The position numbers and the translations under genes are program-made. From NCBI RefSeq assembly GCF_004344915.1, contig NZ_SKFG01000003.1, forward strand, positions 62,001 through 126,000: a DNA stretch of 64,000 nt, written 5' to 3'. The stretch comes from Paenibacillus albiflavus (GTDB lineage: Bacteria > Bacillota > Bacilli > Paenibacillales > NBRC-103111). This document shows, piece by piece, positions 61,190 through 64,000 of the stretch. The notes under the pieces were generated by a model. The model saw only the letters and a list, made by a program, of their open reading frames with translations. It made no database searches and was not told where the DNA came from. Positions within the stretch are counted from its first letter, which is position 1, and every line of letters starts with the position of its first letter.

Positions 61190-61245
61190 ATTAATTCTGG
61201 AAATCCAAGTTTATCTTTAAGTAATTGATGTAGTTCTCTTGTATT
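61190..61245 (-). pseudogene. Barstar gene remnant
   Basis: The minus strand reads TRELHQLLKDKLGFPEL, homologous to LHKLLKEKFGFPSF of the barstar at 49662-49955. Nothing else of the gene remains; the IS remnant follows at once. Confidence 0.65.
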
Positions 61246-61249
61246 TTTT

Positions 61250-61366
61250 TAGGCATATTTTAGCGTCAGTTTACTTCTACGAGTAGGCTTATTTAAGTCT
61301 GCATTCGTTAGTACTGTGAATCCTTCGATGGAATAAATTTTGACTTTGATTAACTGGTTTAGGTGA
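61250..61366 (+). mobile_element. Third IS110-type end remnant
   Basis: AGGCATATTTTAGCG, GTAGGCTTATTTAAGTCTGC and TTTGATTAACTGGTTT match the right end of 38990-40556 in order. The rest of the element is gone. Beyond it TAGGTGATG looks like a repeat tail, as at the other two insertions. Confidence 0.75.
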
Positions 61367-61385
61367 TGTACCTGACATAAGCGTA

Positions 61386-62495
61386 CTACTTGAAACCTAG
61401 TTTATCCTTTACCCATCTATACAAATTGGGAATATCAACTTGAAAGCCATTACCTTCATATTTTTGCAGCTTTACAGTTCCCCCAAATATATTCTCGCCT
61501 TCATCTTCATTTGTTCTGATTTCAATTAGAGATTGCAGTAAGATTGAAGAATCAATTACTTTTTGTTGTTGTTCAATTAATTTTTGTTGATTCCCTATGG
61601 TTAATTGATTAGTTTGGATAATAGCTCTTGATAACATTAATTGGCTATTTAAATGATGAACGTTTGCCATTAACTGTTGAACATTCGGATCCGTTTGAAT
61701 AGGGTTATACTGTACATTATTAATCACAATAGGAAGTTGTAGATATATATTTAGAGCATCACGAATACGTTCTAAGGCTGTTTCTCTAGAAGATGGTACA
61801 ACTGAAAATAGCACCTTTCCTGATTCTTCCTTTAGGTTTACTTCAGCGTCGATACCTATCTCCTTCAAAAATTGAACAAAGTAAATTAAATATTGCTCGC
61901 AAGCAACCTTAACCTCCTCGGGGAAATCAAATATACTAACAACAGTTGAATCTACAGAATTTGTCAGAAGTAACACAGAGGCTTTGTTATAGATATCTTC
62001 AATAATATCTATGTTATTCAAATAAATCTCATAAATAGAATTTTCTTCATGGAAATTATTGCACCTAAGTGAACAACCATTACTTATTACTTCATCTGAC
62101 TTTATCCAATAAATCCCATATTCCTTATACTCAGCCGTAACATGTTCCATCACTTTCGCAAATTCCTCAATACTGTATGATTTTTTCCATTTTTCAAAAT
62201 CCCATTTAAATTCGTACTCAAAATAAATAATTTGTTTTTTCCTATAATCTCTTCTAATTACTATACCTTCGATAAGATCCCAAAACTCCAGAGGATAATA
62301 AAAAGATAGTTTTCTTATTTCTGTAGATAAAGATCCTACCTTATTCTGCATTATATCTAATGAAAGATCACCATCGATAATTGAAACCCAAAAATCATTA
62401 TTACCATAAATTTCAATATCATCACTCTGTATTAAATTCCCTTTAATCCATAATTGTTTTGTTTCATTACCAAGAACTGTTCTTACTTCTATCAT
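61386..62495 (-). CDS. Hypothetical protein with coiled coil
   Basis: 369 residues. First 230 residues are beta-rich (MIEVRTVLGNETKQLWIKGN, IDGDLSLDIMQ, CNNFHEENSIYEIYL). Residues 270-315 (NVHHLNSQLMLSRAIIQTNQ, GNQQKLIEQQQKVIDSS) form a predicted coiled coil, and YEGNGFQVDIPNLYRWVKDK ends it. No catalytic motif. Size is unusual for a cassette gene here; perhaps a defence or membrane-linked protein. Confidence 0.6.
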   Translation of the reverse strand: MIEVRTVLGNETKQLWIKGNLIQSDDIEIYGNNDFWVSIIDGDLSLDIMQNKVGSLSTEIRKLSFYYPLEFWDLIEGIVIRRDYRKKQIIYFEYEFKWDFEKWKKSYSIEEFAKVMEHVTAEYKEYGIYWIKSDEVISNGCSLRCNNFHEENSIYEIYLNNIDIIEDIYNKASVLLLTNSVDSTVVSIFDFPEEVKVACEQYLIYFVQFLKEIGIDAEVNLKEESGKVLFSVVPSSRETALERIRDALNIYLQLPIVINNVQYNPIQTDPNVQQLMANVHHLNSQLMLSRAIIQTNQLTIGNQQKLIEQQQKVIDSSILLQSLIEIRTNEDEGENIFGGTVKLQKYEGNGFQVDIPNLYRWVKDKLGFK

Positions 62496-62567
62496 TATAA
62501 AATCCTCCCAATTCTCTCTTATTTGTCAACTATTACATCTTCGTTTGCTTGCATCAGGTATTTCACC

Positions 62568-62726
62568 TAACGTTGTTGGATTCACGAACCCCCACTACCT
62601 TAAACGAACGAATGTGAGTGGTCGCGACGCGATTAGGTGTGCAGGGTTGTCCTCTAAATCTACTTCTTAGCCAAGATCTACTTGGAGACGAAGGCCGTAA
62701 GGCCTGATGCGTGAATGATTTGTTAG
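62568..62726 (-). repeat. attC-like site
   Basis: TTGGATTCACG / GCGTGAATGATTTG. Inner ACTACCTTAAACGAACG, GTGGTCGCGACGCG, GGCCGTAAGGCC. GTTAG end. Confidence 0.85.
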
Positions 62727-62740
62727 CTAAAGTTCACACT

Positions 62741-63544
62741 TCATTGAATCATCTTTAATATCTCACTTGCTTCCATAATCGGTAATGGTATAATTTTTTG
62801 GGGTTTGTAGGTTTCCTTAGTTTGCCCATCGTGTTCTACTAGTCCAAATGAACAATTTCCAGTATTTGCTATTTTTATATTATCTAAATAAATTGCGGAA
62901 TTGTACACCTTATTGATATCACCAAGATTTAATGCAATATTTTGGATTCTTTTAAGACACTCAAATGATTGTAATATATGTATATTAATATCAAACTCAA
63001 CTGGCATATCTATCAATTTAACTTTCTTTGGCCACTTGTAAGTATTAAGTAACTTATCTCTATTCACCATTATTTCTACCGATATGTTATCATTATCATC
63101 TATTTTACCAGTGAGTGAAGATAAAGGCATATCAAGATGTAAAGTATAATTTCTTAACTCATATATAAATCTATACGAAAAGTAAGCGTCAAACTCCACA
63201 GCAGTTCCTTCTTTAAACTTCTGATAAGATACTGATTCTTCGCCGTATGACCTCTTCAAATGTGTATCCCAATGATCTAAAAAAGCTCTAAAAGCTGCAA
63301 GATAGTTTAAAATGTATGTATGAATGTTTTTGGATAAATCATGATAAGTGATTTCTTTGCTCATAAATTTTTTTATCAAATTCTCATAAGCTACAAATGA
63401 ATCATTTGCAATTTTTATACGACTAATATTTTTAATGAATATGCTAACAATTTTAGTATGTTTCTCTAGTGTCATAACATCTTCTGGTTTCAAGTCTTTA
63501 ATAATATTAATATTTTTCCCTTCAATGGATGCTAATTGGTGCAT
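62741..63544 (-). CDS. Helical HEPN-like protein, first cassette
   Basis: 267 residues. LAAFRAFLDHWDTHLKRSYG, YRFIYELRNYTLHLDMPLSS has an R-x4-H (RNYTLH) as in HEPN folds, and FECLKRIQNIALNLGDINKV continues the helical core. Seated next to the integrase-proximal leader, it is the newest-position cassette. RNase activity is not certain from sequence. Confidence 0.6.
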   Translation of the reverse strand: MHQLASIEGKNINIIKDLKPEDVMTLEKHTKIVSIFIKNISRIKIANDSFVAYENLIKKFMSKEITYHDLSKNIHTYILNYLAAFRAFLDHWDTHLKRSYGEESVSYQKFKEGTAVEFDAYFSYRFIYELRNYTLHLDMPLSSLTGKIDDNDNISVEIMVNRDKLLNTYKWPKKVKLIDMPVEFDINIHILQSFECLKRIQNIALNLGDINKVYNSAIYLDNIKIANTGNCSFGLVEHDGQTKETYKPQKIIPLPIMEASEILKMIQ

Positions 63545-63575
63545 TTTATTTCCCCTTTCCTTTTGAGAATTTTGC

Positions 63576-63695
63576 TAACTACATATTCACAAACTTCACA
63601 TAATCAATCCATCTGTTCAATTCTCTGTATTTCAGATATATGTCTAGCATAGATGATTATACGACCTTTTTCTACTAAATTTTCACATTAATCAG
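63576..63695 (-). other. Candidate attI-like leader (copy B)
   Basis: Lies between the first cassette and the integrase remnant and lacks the repeat's inner arms. It begins TAACTACATATTCAC, as copy A at 17897-18018 begins TAACTAC, and shares TCTAGCATAGATGATTATACGA. The minus strand has TATAAT (63656-63661), a possible -10 of a cassette promoter, with a weak -35. Confidence 0.65.
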
Positions 63696-63713
63696 TATCT
63701 ATATCCTTCTACC

Positions 63714-64000
63714 TTAAATTCTATCATTCTCCTCCATCTGAACTCGGTCTAACGGACTCTGGATACGTGTTATATCTTTAATATTGACATGAGTGTAGAT
63801 TTCGGTTGTCTTGGAACTTTGGTGACCTAAGAGTTCTTGAATATAGCGAATGTCCGTTCCCGCTTCAAGCATGTGAGTTGCAATACATGTCTAAGTGAAT
63901 GGACGCTAACTTTTTTATGTATACCTTCTTTATGGCATGCTTTATCAAAAATTTTCTGCACGGATCGCTCAATTATATGTTAATCGGATTCTGATCCGTT
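63714..64000 (-). pseudogene. Integron-integrase-like tyrosine recombinase, C-terminal end
   Basis: Read from the edge: [28 protein letters not shown], then one base is missing, and [52 protein letters not shown] to a TAA at 63714. HSLRH (Arg), LGH (His) and YTHV (nucleophile Tyr) are boxes of the tyrosine recombinases, and the QSPLDRV tail is like IntI. An in-frame TAA at 63980-63982 and the frameshift near 63883 indicate inactivation, if not sequence errors. Confidence 0.85.

Noticed and set aside
11307-62726. CRISPR array
   Set aside because: The repeats are too long and variable, spaced by whole genes, and there are no Cas genes or unique short spacers.
11307-62726. tRNA genes, suggested by the branched fold
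   Set aside because: No T-psi-C (GGTTCGAATC) or D-loop sequence in tRNA spacing; the GGTTCG strings belong to the inner arms and differ between sites.

Overview
The window is AT-rich and densely packed with short, mostly single-gene units. Nearly all genes lie on the minus strand. It most resembles a chromosomal integron (cassette array) in a Gram-positive host of the Bacillales, probably Paenibacillus or a relative. The host inference rests on AGGAGG-type ribosome sites, a Bacilli-type stalk (copper-amine-oxidase N-terminal) domain protein, a Bacilli-type 31-residue holin-like toxin and an ANT(4')-type enzyme. No rRNA or tRNA gene was recognised, so the taxonomy is an inference.

The unifying structure is a family of nearly 60 related repeats of about 55-195 bp between genes. 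Read on the + strand, a typical site begins TAACG, then an outer arm such as TGTATTCACG, and closes with CGTGAATACA and GTTAT or GTTAG. This is the R''/L''...L'/R' layout of integron attC sites, oriented so that each minus-strand gene is followed by its site. The interior is not one simple hairpin. It carries up to three further inverted repeats, so the folded strand should be multi-branched.

At the far right (63714-64000) is the C-terminal end of a tyrosine recombinase with IntI-like HxLRH, LGH and YTHV boxes. It is on the same strand as the cassettes and carries a stop and a frameshift. Between it and the first cassette (63576-63695) is a non-repeat leader, and a homologous leader lies at 17897-18018. 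These are candidate attI sites. They divide the window into a left array (about 1-17.9 kb), a + strand NCS2 purine/pyrimidine permease (18.2-19.5 kb), an attC-poor block (19.5-23.2 kb) and a long right array (23.2-63.6 kb).

The cargo is zoned. Positions 1-34 kb are rich in drug- and metabolite-modifying enzymes: GNATs, four Nudix proteins, a DHFR, an ANT(4')-like enzyme, further nucleotidyltransferases, APH-type kinases, an erythromycin-esterase homologue, a VOC protein, a methyltransferase, a deaminase and HAD or histidine phosphatases. Positions 34-63 kb are rich in small proteins that look like immunity proteins (two barstars, Imm32-like, DUF4279-like, DUF4177-like and others), with lipoproteins, membrane proteins, HEPN-like proteins and one reverse-oriented P-loop ATPase.

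An IS110/IS1111-type element (38990-40556) and its internally deleted copy (55528-56350) sit at the same base of two repeats. At least one more end remnant lies at 61250-61366. Two copies of a type I toxin-antitoxin locus (10319-10648 intact, 29887-30175 with a broken toxin) each abut a half-deleted repeat. Several cassettes are decayed: truncated, frameshifted or fused to a repeat.
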